The notes under the pieces: generated by a model
Seen by the model: only the letters and a program-made list of their open reading frames with translations
Database searches by the model: none
What the model was told of the DNA's origin: nothing
Position numbers and translations under genes: made by a program
Shown here: piece by piece, positions 27,215-35,524 of the stretch
Layout: each line of letters begins with the position of its first letter
How positions within the stretch are numbered: the stretch's first letter is position 1
From: Bacteroidales bacterium
GTDB taxonomy: Bacteria; Bacteroidota; Bacteroidia; Bacteroidales; F082
Direction of reading: 5' to 3'
DNA: 55,003 nt
NCBI GenBank assembly: GCA_023229135.1
Contig: JALNZT010000032.1
Coordinates: 1 to 55,003, forward strand

Positions 27215-30200
27215 ATGGCTATACAATTCACCTCAAAAGCACTCGAAGCAAACCTTGCAGAAACCAGATACAGAGATATATACATCCCCGAAATACACCA
27301 AGAGTTTATACGGCTTGCTGAAGGATATTTTGGTATAAAAAAACGCGCAACCGATTGCATTACAGAGTTTCATCACCCTTTATCCAACCGAAAGTTTGTG
27401 ATAGAAGAACTGCGCGAGATATTAATCACCGATTTTTGGTTTTATGCCAAAGATGAAATGCCCAAAAATGCGTTGGAAGTACCCCTTGAGATGATGCAGG
27501 AATTGCTCAATGACAAAACCAGCTGCGAACTGCGCATGTTGATAGCACGTACACTACTCGAATTGATCAGCTTAATCACCGGCAAGAGAAACAGCCTGGA
27601 AGACATGGCCCTAAAATCACTTGCTATTCTTGACGATGGCTTTGCTGAAAACAAGAACTGCTTTATCAATAGCAGCAACCATTTTAGCAAACATCTAAAC
27701 AAGCTTTCGGAAAATAAAGCCTTGAAAATGAATGCTTTCAACCTTTTAAAAAAAATAAAGACCGAGACTTATAAGTTCTGGCAAACGAGTACAACAGCTG
27801 AAAAATGGACAAAAAAAGAGGACGGACTTCTAAGTCCGAAAGAAGTTGATGCACTGAAACAACGCATCGGGAAACCCTATTTTCAAGAATTAACCAAAAA
27901 ATTAGCCGCTGCCAAAAGCTGGGACAGATTGAACGAACTGCCGGTTTATGATGAAATTGCAGATTATTTTGGTGGCGGAGGCGATATTTTAGACAGCTTC
28001 CTGAAAAAATTTCATTACATTTTCTACCTGCTGCAACTACCCGGCATGAGCAGTCAACAGGAAAGGCTGATCTGGAACCTGGACAAGATGATTCGTCAGG
28101 CGGTTGACGAATTATCTCAAGAGGAGGTGATCCCTTTTATTGATCAGATATTTGAAGTCTCCAGGGAGCTCCAAAAATCGCATACCGCAGCAGTGCTTGA
28201 TTTCCAACTCACTTTGGGTTTAAAAGTAATCGATATCGACAAAACCGAATACAAAGAAATCATCAATCATTTTGAGAAAAAATTGATCGAATTTGGTTTT
28301 GTTACCCCCGGAATGGTGTTTGTGGACGAGGACTGGCAGCTGAGTGTGAATGAGAATCACATCAAAAACATCCGCATCTGGCTACAGCTCATAGAATATT
28401 CGCAGTCACTGATGGAAAAACTACTCTCGGCACTCATCGTGAACCTGCGTCTTGGTGGCATTTTTATCAGCGACACAGACCTTTTCCAACGCGAAATCAC
28501 GAAAATCCTCAACTCGAATATTTCCCCTTATTATAAGAAGGTGAAACAGCTCACGCGTATTTTCCCTGTTTACTTTAGCGAAATTGGTGCTGAAGGTGAG
28601 ATCAGAAAAGTAACCACTACGATGGATGAAATCTGCGGCAGACGCGATAAGCTCATTCATTTTTTGCGCAAACAGGTGCATACCGAAAGCAATAACACGC
28701 TGATCGAGCTAACGCGGCGTATCTTTCAGTTTTGGCATGACGGCGATCTCATAAAACTGCGTAACGCATTGCCCGACAATGTTTACCAAAATATCGACAT
28801 CCAAAGTGAATATTTTGTCACCGTGAATCAGCTTTGTAAAACAATGGCGCAGCTCAATAATTCCGGGCCTGACGGGCTTTTAGCGATCAGCCTCGCCAGT
28901 TTTGAGAAATTGCTTGAAAAAGCCGGAAAGCAAAGCAAAGCTCCGACGGATATTATCCAGCGCGACAGCGAACGACTGCACGATATTCGGGAGCTGTATG
29001 ATCACTTGCGCGAAAAATATTCGTTCGAAACTGTCAATATTATCAGCCTGTTGCGGCGATATCCATTCATTCCCGACGAGGAAATAGAACAGCTGCAACA
29101 TGCATTAGACAAAACAAATTTCGAACAGTCGTTGAAGCTCATTTATTCCTTTATGGATCGGCTGAAAAAAATAATTTTCAATCCCGAAGAGAGCGAAAGC
29201 TGGGAAAATATTTACCACAAACGGCATATCGCCATCGGTATCCCGTCGATGTATGGCGTATATCGCGAGAATAAATTTGAAGCTTTAGGCCTCACTTTCC
29301 GCCTAGAAAAGGTGGCAACGCGGCTGATGGAAAAAGTGGTTTCAAACCTTAACCTCGATTATATCTCGGCCCGCACACTTGAGGAGATAAATGTTATCCT
29401 GGAATATTTTCGCGAAGGCCTTGAGCTGGACGGCATTACCAATCAAAGCTATGATTCAAACCTGCAAATGCTGCGTTACAGCCTCACTTCCAGAAGTTTT
29501 TCCTTCGACCAGTATATCAATATCTTTCAGTTTATTGCCGGAGATATAAAACGGATCATCATAAAATATTTCCTGCGTTCGTATGAGTATCCGCTTAAAA
29601 AAATTATCCCACAACTCTTTGACCCTGAATTAAAACTTACCGAAAAAGAGTTACAGCAACTGATTAACAAACAATCGGAAATGTTTCACCGTGATGTAAT
29701 TGCGGAAGCATTTTTAGTTCAGCCGCTCGATAATTTTATCAGCCGCATATTGCAGTCGCTGCGCAGCATGGCCGACCGCCTCGACACCAAGCTTATCAGC
29801 GATATAATGTCGTATAATTCAGAGCTGGTAATCAGTACATTCAACAGGGAAAAACCAAAAACCGATAACCAGGTCTTCTTGGGAAGCAAGGCCTTTCATT
29901 TAAAAAAACTATACCTGGCCGGACTTCCAGTGCCTCCCGGTTTTGTGATTACTACGGAAGTTTTCAGGCGGCATCAAACTATTTTAAGCCTAAAAGAACT
30001 TAAAAAGGAGCTGCACGACATGATTTTCAAAAACCTGAAACAACTCGAAAAGCTTAGCGGTGAGCGTTTTGGTGACAGCACAAATCCACTTTTGCTTTCG
30101 GTGCGTTCAGGCACAGCCATTTCTATGCCGGGAGCCATGGATACCTTCCTGAATGTGGGTTTGAATGATAAGCTGGTGGAGGAAATCAGCCAAAATCCGA

Positions 30201-31357
30201 AGATGAGCTGGTCAATCTGGGATTCCTATCGCCGCCTCATTCAAAGCTGGGGCATGGCGCATGGCATTGACCGCGATGTGTTTGACTCGGTTATCTCAGC
30301 TTTTAAACAAAAATACAAGATACATCAAAAGTTAGATTTCGACCCTTCAGATATGCGACAGATAGCCTTAGCCTATAAGGAAGTGCTAAAGACCCATAAA
30401 GTTCGCTTTGAAGATAAACTGACCGACCAAATGATCCAAACGATTGACATGGTTTTTGCTTCCTGGTCGTCGGAGCGCGCCTTTGCTTATAGAAAACATC
30501 TTCAAATTTCCGACAATTGGGGAACCGCCGTTATCGTTCAAAAAATGATTTATGGAAACCTTACCGACAAATCGGGTACTGGAGTTGTTTTCACTCAAAA
30601 TCCACATCGCGAGCGGCCGGGCGTACATCTTTACGGCGACTTCTCGATGCGATCTCAGGGCGAAGATATTGTGGCTGGCCTTGTGAAACCATCTCCGGTT
30701 GGCGAAACACAGCGTAAGCAGGGCAATATCGCTCAAGCCTCATTGCAAACTACTTATCCTGCAATTTACAAGCGAATTCACGACCTCGCTACAGAGCTTA
30801 CAGAGAATTTAGGCTATAGCCCACAGGAAATCGAGTTTACCTTTGAGTCGGAAAAAGCGGAGGATTTATATATCCTTCAAACCAGGGATCAGGATTTGAT
30901 GATTGATTCAGAAGTCAATGCCTTTGTTAGCAATCCGCAAGAAATGGAATTGATAGGCAGAGGAATTGGTATCGGTGGTGGTGCACTAAACGGCCTTGCA
31001 GCTTTTGACGAAGACGACCTGGCCGACTTAAAGGAAAAATACCCGGAACACGAAGTCATACTTATTCGTCCCGATACTGCACCTGACGATATCAGCATGA
31101 TTTTTAACTGCGACGGGCTCGTAACAGCGCGTGGTGGTGCCACTTCTCATGCGGCAGTAACAGCAGTGAGGTTAGGAAAAACCTGTGTTGTAAACTGCAA
31201 CAGCCTCATCGTAAACGAAAACGATAGAAGCTGCGAACTCAATGGAAACATCATACGCTCCGGCGATAAAATTGCTATTGATGCCAATCTGGGCAATATT
31301 TACCTGAATCATTATCCCATTGAAAAATCAACTTTTGTGCGTGGTTATTATTATTGA
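27215..31357 (+). CDS. PEP/pyruvate dikinase-like protein with large novel N-terminal region, no PEP-binding domain
   Basis: 1380 residues. The C-terminal third has the two mobile parts of dikinases. First comes an ATP-grasp domain from about residue 885 (FLGSKAFHLKKLYLAGLPVP, then LLSVRSGTAISMPGAMDTFL near 958). Then comes a phosphohistidine domain with DGLVTARGGATSHAAVTAV, whose catalytic histidine is His1312. The protein ends 68 residues later, so the C-terminal PEP/pyruvate TIM barrel of pyruvate phosphate dikinase is missing. The first ~870 residues are mostly helical and I do not recognise them. It probably uses ATP to phosphorylate its own histidine and passes phosphate to an unknown acceptor. 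It has its own promoter, divergent from gapA. Confidence 0.8.
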   Translation: MAIQFTSKALEANLAETRYRDIYIPEIHQEFIRLAEGYFGIKKRATDCITEFHHPLSNRKFVIEELREILITDFWFYAKDEMPKNALEVPLEMMQELLNDKTSCELRMLIARTLLELISLITGKRNSLEDMALKSLAILDDGFAENKNCFINSSNHFSKHLNKLSENKALKMNAFNLLKKIKTETYKFWQTSTTAEKWTKKEDGLLSPKEVDALKQRIGKPYFQELTKKLAAAKSWDRLNELPVYDEIADYFGGGGDILDSFLKKFHYIFYLLQLPGMSSQQERLIWNLDKMIRQAVDELSQEEVIPFIDQIFEVSRELQKSHTAAVLDFQLTLGLKVIDIDKTEYKEIINHFEKKLIEFGFVTPGMVFVDEDWQLSVNENHIKNIRIWLQLIEYSQSLMEKLLSALIVNLRLGGIFISDTDLFQREITKILNSNISPYYKKVKQLTRIFPVYFSEIGAEGEIRKVTTTMDEICGRRDKLIHFLRKQVHTESNNTLIELTRRIFQFWHDGDLIKLRNALPDNVYQNIDIQSEYFVTVNQLCKTMAQLNNSGPDGLLAISLASFEKLLEKAGKQSKAPTDIIQRDSERLHDIRELYDHLREKYSFETVNIISLLRRYPFIPDEEIEQLQHALDKTNFEQSLKLIYSFMDRLKKIIFNPEESESWENIYHKRHIAIGIPSMYGVYRENKFEALGLTFRLEKVATRLMEKVVSNLNLDYISARTLEEINVILEYFREGLELDGITNQSYDSNLQMLRYSLTSRSFSFDQYINIFQFIAGDIKRIIIKYFLRSYEYPLKKIIPQLFDPELKLTEKELQQLINKQSEMFHRDVIAEAFLVQPLDNFISRILQSLRSMADRLDTKLISDIMSYNSELVISTFNREKPKTDNQVFLGSKAFHLKKLYLAGLPVPPGFVITTEVFRRHQTILSLKELKKELHDMIFKNLKQLEKLSGERFGDSTNPLLLSVRSGTAISMPGAMDTFLNVGLNDKLVEEISQNPKMSWSIWDSYRRLIQSWGMAHGIDRDVFDSVISAFKQKYKIHQKLDFDPSDMRQIALAYKEVLKTHKVRFEDKLTDQMIQTIDMVFASWSSERAFAYRKHLQISDNWGTAVIVQKMIYGNLTDKSGTGVVFTQNPHRERPGVHLYGDFSMRSQGEDIVAGLVKPSPVGETQRKQGNIAQASLQTTYPAIYKRIHDLATELTENLGYSPQEIEFTFESEKAEDLYILQTRDQDLMIDSEVNAFVSNPQEMELIGRGIGIGGGALNGLAAFDEDDLADLKEKYPEHEVILIRPDTAPDDISMIFNCDGLVTARGGATSHAAVTAVRLGKTCVVNCNSLIVNENDRSCELNGNIIRSGDKIAIDANLGNIYLNHYPIEKSTFVRGYYY

Positions 31358-31383
31358 TTCTGGTTCAGACGGTAGATTTTATT

Positions 31384-31426
31384 GGGTCTATATGAAATCG
31401 AGTGGAAAATTGAATTTCAACTTAAC
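31384..31426 (+). repeat. Dispersed repeat, copy 1
   Basis: A 43-base segment starting GGGTCTATATGAAA and including GTGGAAAATTGAATTT matches 54879-54921 with five mismatches by eye. It begins 27 bases after the dikinase stop codon, in a 245-base gap before lepA that otherwise shows only the lepA promoter box. Confidence 0.6.
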
Positions 31427-31588
31427 AAGCAATTAGAAAATGTACTTTTATTTTAATGTGCTAGGAATTATACCGCAATTTGAAGTAAGTGCTTTTCACA
31501 ATTTAGCGTTAACTTATATTTTATCCAGCATATTAAAATAAATTACAGCCTTTTTTTCCTTGGCCCTCTTGGGATAACCATTATATTG

Positions 31589-31596
31589 TAATTTTG
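31589..31596 (+). promoter_or_regulatory. lepA -7 promoter box (TAATTTTG)
   Basis: A perfect TAnnTTTG ends 6 bases before the lepA ATG at 31603. Transcription would start at or within a few bases of the ATG, so lepA mRNA may be nearly leaderless. It also rules out the in-frame TTG at 31594 as start. Confidence 0.55.
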
Positions 31597-31602
31597 CACA
31601 CA

Positions 31603-33390
31603 ATGAAGAATACGCGCAATTTTTGCATCATAGCACACATCGACCATGGCAAAAGCACTTTGGCCGACAGACTTTTACAATTAACGGAAACTGTTTCTGA
31701 GCGCGACCGCAAGGAACAGGTACTCGACAGCATGGATTTGGAACGTGAGCGGGGAATCACCATAAAAAGCCACGCCATCCAAATGAAATACATGAACGAA
31801 GGTGAGGAATATACACTAAACCTGATTGACACGCCCGGACACGTTGACTTTTCTTACGAAGTTTCGCGCTCCATTGCAGCCTGCGAAGGTGCTTTGCTGA
31901 TTGTAGATGCCACGCAAGGTATTCAGGCTCAGACGATTTCTAACCTTTATCTGGCATTGGAACACGACCTGGAAATTATTCCCGTATTGAATAAAATTGA
32001 CATGGAAAGTGCCATGCCCGACGAGGTCGAAGATCAAATTATTGAGCTTATCGGCTGCAAGCGCGATAATATTTTACGTGCCAGTGCCAAAACCGGCCAA
32101 GGTGTTTCAGAAATTCTGGAAGCCATCGTGAAACGTGTCCCTGCTCCTACCGGTGATCCGGATGCACCACTACAAGCATTGATTTTCGACTCGGTTTTTA
32201 ATTCTTTCCGCGGTATTATTGCCTACATAAGGATTATGAATGGCACCTTGCAAAAGGGCGATTTGGTTAAGTTTGTGGCCACCGGAAAAGAATACAATGC
32301 CGATGAGATCGGTGTTCTGCTCCTCAAACAATCTCCGAAGCAAAAAATGAGTGCCGGAGATGTTGGTTATATTATTTCGGGCATCAAAAGTTCCAAAGAA
32401 GTTAAGGTTGGCGACACCATCACGCATATCGCACGCCCCTGCGCCAAAGCTATCGAAGGTTTTGAAAACGTTAAACCGATGGTTTTTGCCGGTATCTATC
32501 CCGTTGACGCAGATGATTACGAAGAGTTGCGTGCCTCCATCGAAAAACTTCAGCTTAATGATGCCTCGCTGGTGTTTGAACCAGAATCGTCGGCGGCACT
32601 TGGTTTTGGATTCCGTTGTGGCTTTTTAGGGCTTTTGCATATGGAAATTGTGCAGGAACGGCTCGACAGAGAATTTAATATGGACGTCATTACAACCGTT
32701 CCTAACGTGAGTTTTAAAGCTTATCTTAAAGATGGCGAAATGCATGAAGTACACAACCCAAGCGGTCTTCCTGACGCCAATTATTTGGATTATATTGAGG
32801 AGCCTTATATTTCAGCACAGATCATTTCTAAAACAGAATATCTTGGCAACATTATGACACTTGCCATCGAGAAGCGCGGCGTACTTAAAAATCAGATCTA
32901 TCTCACTTCCGATAGGGTTGAGCTGAGTTTTGAAATGCCTTTAAGTGAGATTGTTTTTGATTTTTACGACAAACTCAAGTCGATTTCACGGGGATATGCT
33001 TCTTTCGATTACCACATCCAAGGTTATCAACGGGCAAGCCTTGTAAAGCTGGATATATTGCTTAATGGCGATTCCGTGGATGCACTTTCTACCCTTATTC
33101 ACCGCGATCATGCCTATAGCTTTGGGCGTCGTATCTGCGAAAAACTCAAGGAACTCATTCCACGTCAGCAGTATGATGTGGCAATTCAGGCTGCCATCAG
33201 CTCAAAAATTATTGCCCGCGAAACCATCAAAGCCCTGCGCAAAGACGTAACAGCCAAATGTTATGGCGGTGATATTTCGCGGAAACGCAAACTGCTCGAA
33301 AAGCAGAAAAAAGGTAAAAAACGGATGCGCCAGGTAGGTAATGTGGAAGTGCCTCAATCGGCTTTCCTTGCCGTGCTAAAGCTGGATTAA
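31603..33390 (+). CDS. lepA: Elongation factor 4 (LepA)
   Basis: About 595 residues, the normal length. LepA is a ribosomal GTPase that helps translation under stress or in 30S assembly. The G domain is complete: AHIDHGKST (G1), ERERGITIKSH (switch I), DTPGHVDF (G3), NKID (G4), SAKTG (G5). The LepA-specific C-terminus shows RRICEKLKELIPRQQYDVAI and KRKLLEKQKKGKKRMRQVG. It is monocistronic. Confidence 0.97.
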   Translation: MKNTRNFCIIAHIDHGKSTLADRLLQLTETVSERDRKEQVLDSMDLERERGITIKSHAIQMKYMNEGEEYTLNLIDTPGHVDFSYEVSRSIAACEGALLIVDATQGIQAQTISNLYLALEHDLEIIPVLNKIDMESAMPDEVEDQIIELIGCKRDNILRASAKTGQGVSEILEAIVKRVPAPTGDPDAPLQALIFDSVFNSFRGIIAYIRIMNGTLQKGDLVKFVATGKEYNADEIGVLLLKQSPKQKMSAGDVGYIISGIKSSKEVKVGDTITHIARPCAKAIEGFENVKPMVFAGIYPVDADDYEELRASIEKLQLNDASLVFEPESSAALGFGFRCGFLGLLHMEIVQERLDREFNMDVITTVPNVSFKAYLKDGEMHEVHNPSGLPDANYLDYIEEPYISAQIISKTEYLGNIMTLAIEKRGVLKNQIYLTSDRVELSFEMPLSEIVFDFYDKLKSISRGYASFDYHIQGYQRASLVKLDILLNGDSVDALSTLIHRDHAYSFGRRICEKLKELIPRQQYDVAIQAAISSKIIARETIKALRKDVTAKCYGGDISRKRKLLEKQKKGKKRMRQVGNVEVPQSAFLAVLKLD

Positions 33391-33472
33391 TCGTCTTTTC
33401 GCACCTCTTTTTAACCTGCCTTATTAAAATAGGAAACCCCGCTGGGATAGTTTGACGCGTTTTACTCATTTC

Positions 33473-33490
33473 GCCCGGATAAATCCGGGC
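33473..33490. repeat. Hairpin repeat with TAAA loop (copy 1)
   Basis: GCCCGGA-TAAA-TCCGGGC, a 7-base-pair stem. The same loop with different stems occurs at 33980 and 34013. Confidence 0.6.
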
Positions 33491-33680
33491 ATTATGCACA
33501 GGAAAGCCTTACAGACTTTTCTTGCCGGGAGTTTTAACGTAATACAAAGTAAGCGTTTCCCATCGCGGTATAGCTCGCACTTTTTCTGATATAAGCTTGC
33601 TCGATTGTTTTAAGGGATGCCAGACAATACCGGTGTAAGAATAATTAAATCTTAGGATCATAGCTTGTTATCTAAAGGCC

Positions 33681-33731
33681 GGAGGTTCGATCGTCAGTAA
33701 TGGAGGCTCGTTCGTTAGTGATGGAGGTTGA
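33681..33731 (+). repeat. 21-base tandem repeat, about 2.5 copies
   Basis: Units begin with GGAGG at 33681, 33702 and 33723, exactly 21 bases apart. The first two units (GGAGGTTCGATCGTCAGTAA and GGAGGCTCGTTCGTTAGTGA) differ at four positions; the third is partial. Confidence 0.6.
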
Positions 33732-33865
33732 AATATTAAGGAAATGTTAAAAGGTATCTGAGAAAAAGGAATGTCGCCTTTGGAATGGATGCGTGAGGGA
33801 GAATGAAGCTGAGATGGATTAGTTTTTAGTTCATCCCGAATCACTTCGTTCTCGGGACTAAAGCG

Positions 33866-33970
33866 GATGACGCGGATTTATCGGATTTTATTGAGGTGGG
33901 AGATTCGAGTGGTGGTGAATTGGTCTTTGGATTGAAGTGTGTGGGTTTGGGATTGTTGGATTTGAAGAAA
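33866..33970 (+). repeat. ~105-base direct repeat, copy 1
   Basis: Runs from GATGACGCGGATTTATCGG to GGATTTGAAGAA and contains TTGAGGTGGGAGATTCG and TTTGGATTGAAGTGTG. It is about 80% identical by eye to 34204-34309. Confidence 0.6.
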
Positions 33971-33979
33971 CGGTCGGCA

Positions 33980-33991
33980 GGGCTAAAGCCC
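33980..33991. repeat. Hairpin repeat with TAAA loop (copy 2)
   Basis: GGGC-TAAA-GCCC, a 4-base-pair stem with the same loop as at 33473. Confidence 0.45.
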
Positions 33992-34012
33992 AGTGCGCGG
34001 GGCGTTGCTAAT

Positions 34013-34032
34013 CCCCGGCATAAATGCCGGGG
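34013..34032. repeat. Hairpin repeat with TAAA loop (copy 3)
   Basis: CCCCGGCA-TAAA-TGCCGGGG, an 8-base-pair stem, flanked by CTAA and TTAG that extend the pairing around a one-base bulge. Confidence 0.6.
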
Positions 34033-34092
34033 TTAGTGAAGAGGCGTTGACTGCTGTTTTTTATTGATGATTTATATTAGCTGTTTTTTTAA

Positions 34093-34105
34093 GCCTCAGA
34101 GAGGC
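34093..34105. repeat. Hairpin repeat with three-base loop (AGA)
   Basis: GCCTC-AGA-GAGGC. Related in form to 34145, 43941 and 44011, whose stems differ. Confidence 0.5.
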
Positions 34106-34144
34106 GAAAGTATGGTAGAAATGATGTGGCCCTGACGATAAAAA

Positions 34145-34157
34145 GCTCCGGAGGAGC
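34145..34157. repeat. Hairpin repeat with three-base loop (GGA)
   Basis: GCTCC-GGA-GGAGC, followed by GGCAGATTATAGCG. Same form as 34093 with a different stem. Confidence 0.5.
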
Positions 34158-34203
34158 GGCAGATTATAGCGAAAAAAAATATCAGGAAGTTTTTTTTGTC
34201 CAC

Positions 34204-34309
34204 GGATTACGCAGATTTAAAGGATTTTTTTGAGGTGGGGGGTTGGAGGTGGTGATGAATTGGTTTTTGGATTGAGGTGTTTGGGTTTGGGGTCGTTTGG
34301 ATTTATGGG
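34204..34309 (+). repeat. ~105-base direct repeat, copy 2
   Basis: Runs from GGATTACGCAGATTTAAAGG to GGATTTATGGGAA. Shares TTGAGGTGGG, GAATTGGT-TTTGGATTGA and GTGT-TGGGTTTGGG with copy 1, which lies 338 bases upstream. Confidence 0.6.
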
Positions 34310-34421
34310 AAGCGGTGCGCTCGGCTTACCGAGGATGTTGATACATATATAATTTCTTTTTTTCGCTTTTTCTTGATAAAAAGCTGGCAAAAATCAAGTG
34401 CGAGCGAAGCTATCCACCCGC

Positions 34422-34598
34422 GACGATGGAAAACAGCGAAATACTATGTGGGGTTGGGTATAGCACAATGCCATGATGTTCTGATCTTTGTAAAACATTA
34501 GCGGGTGTTACGTTTCTTCTCAAACTTTATGTGGGCATTGAACTATACTAACAGCCTTTTGGGCTGCCCCACAAGTTTTTCTGCTGTTTTCCATCGTC
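34422..34598. repeat. Long imperfect inverted repeat (~177 bases)
   Basis: GACGATGGAAAACAGC (34422-34437) is perfectly inverted at 34583-34598. Pairing resumes with ACTATGTGGGG versus the inverse of CCCCACAAGT, then GTATAGCACAATGCC (34458-34472) against 34534-34548 with 13 of 15 matches. The right arm has an extra 18-base insert that is itself a small hairpin (AGCC-TTTT-GGCT core). It lies just 3' of the minus-strand gene at 34639, like the element at 35383 behind the next module. Confidence 0.65.
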
Positions 34599-34638
34599 CT
34601 TGCCGAGCGCTTAGAGTCCTATTTATTATGGGGCGTAA

Positions 34639-34941
34639 TTATCTATTTTCTATCATTTCAATAAATTCTTGTTGCTTCTTTTCAAATTCATCCTCTTTTC
34701 CATAAACCTTTAATCTTCCAATCCCGGGTACTGGAACAAAAAATGGACCTGACCAGTCACCATCTTTCGGTTTTGACTTAAATTCATTTGGATGTATAAC
34801 AAACCAACAATCATTATTAATAAAAAAGTCATAAGCCTCCATTGGATTTTTATTAACATATTTCCAAAATTTATCGTTCCCCTTTTTTATCATGAAGTAG
34901 AGAAATATAACAGCAATTCCAATAATTATAAACCATTTCAT
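34639..34941 (-). CDS. Small membrane-anchored protein of unknown function
   Basis: 100 residues. One N-terminal membrane helix (WFIIIGIAVIFLYFMI, residues 3-18) is followed by a soluble part with PMEAYDFFINNDCWFVIHP and FFVPVPGIGRLKVYG. I do not recognise the family. It is strongly AT-rich compared with the flanking core genes and lies 11 bases downstream of the next gene on the same strand, so the two are probably cotranscribed. Probably recently acquired. Confidence 0.6.
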   Translation of the reverse strand: MKWFIIIGIAVIFLYFMIKKGNDKFWKYVNKNPMEAYDFFINNDCWFVIHPNEFKSKPKDGDWSGPFFVPVPGIGRLKVYGKEDEFEKKQQEFIEMIENR

Positions 34942-34952
34942 TTTTCTAAGTT

Positions 34953-35348
34953 TTAAAAGTCCGTATTATCTAACATTTCCGTGAATAATTGTGCAGCTTC
35001 TTGGTCAATTGATTTAATTTTTTCCACTTTTTTTCTGAATGCTTTTTTATAAAGTGGTCTATACGGGATTGGGATAATTGTCGCGAGAATAAAACCGATT
35101 ACTAAAAGGCCAATGGCAAGTTTCCAATCAAGCACTATTAATATTGCAACTAATAATCCATATTTTGCAATTCTAACAATCCATGTCAACGGATACCAAT
35201 TTGGTAATAATTGCTCCCCTATTCCTCTCCATTCCACGTTATTGTGTCTTGAGATACTTAAAGAAGCTCGTTGCATTCCAAATAAGTAAAACTCAATAAT
35301 CCATGAAATGATAAAAACAATTACTAAAGGATGTGATAAATTTTCCAT
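34953..35348 (-). CDS. Small multi-pass membrane protein of unknown function
   Basis: 131 residues with about three membrane helices: residues ~8-24 (IVFIISWIIEFYLFG) and two close helices ~60-95 (GLLVAILIVLDWKLAIG, LLVIGFILATIIPI). A basic cytoplasmic-type tail follows (KKAFRKKVEKIKSIDQEAA). I recognise no family. AT-rich. It precedes the 100-residue gene by 11 bases on the minus strand, and its promoter would lie in or next to the inverted-repeat element at 35383. Confidence 0.6.
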   Translation of the reverse strand: MENLSHPLVIVFIISWIIEFYLFGMQRASLSISRHNNVEWRGIGEQLLPNWYPLTWIVRIAKYGLLVAILIVLDWKLAIGLLVIGFILATIIPIPYRPLYKKAFRKKVEKIKSIDQEAAQLFTEMLDNTDF

Positions 35349-35382
35349 TTCTATCTATTTAATTGTAGGTTTATTTTAGGCT

Positions 35383-35515
35383 CCATAACGGTATGCGGTT
35401 ATGGTACGTGCCGCATTTTTACTACTGTGTTTCTTGATTGTTATCATTTATTATTTTAGTAATCATTTTCTAAAAATACACTACCTGCGGCATGCACTAT
35501 AAGCTGCTGTTGGCG
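35383..35515 (-). repeat. attC-like imperfect palindrome
   Basis: Arms 35397-35415 and 35486-35504 pair at 15 of 19 positions (GTGCCGCA against TGCGGCAT at the core), around a 70-base AT-rich loop. The outer ends are CCATAAC (35383-35389) and GTTGGCG (35509-35515), so an AAC and a GTT triplet are inverted at the two borders. Integron attC sites have this layout (RYYYAAC and GTTRRRY cores, imperfect arms, variable loop), but the core hexamers here only partly fit the consensus. It lies at the 3' side of the minus-strand gene at 35525. Confidence 0.45.
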
Positions 35516-35524
35516 TTTCGTGGT

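Larger units (their letters stand above)
33391..34638. other. Gene-free repeat-rich region
   Basis: About 1.25 kb without a credible gene: the open frames here are short, overlap repeats and show no signature. It contains three TAAA-loop hairpins, two three-base-loop hairpins, a 21-base tandem repeat, a ~105-base direct repeat in two copies and a long imperfect inverted repeat, each listed separately. Runs of G-rich sequence such as GAGGTGGGGGGTTGGAGG lie inside the direct repeats. It forms the left edge of the accessory island. Confidence 0.75.

Noticed and set aside
34277..34705. Two plus-strand open frames of 74 and 66 residues
   Set aside because: They overlap the direct repeat and the long inverted repeat and run into the start of a real minus-strand gene.
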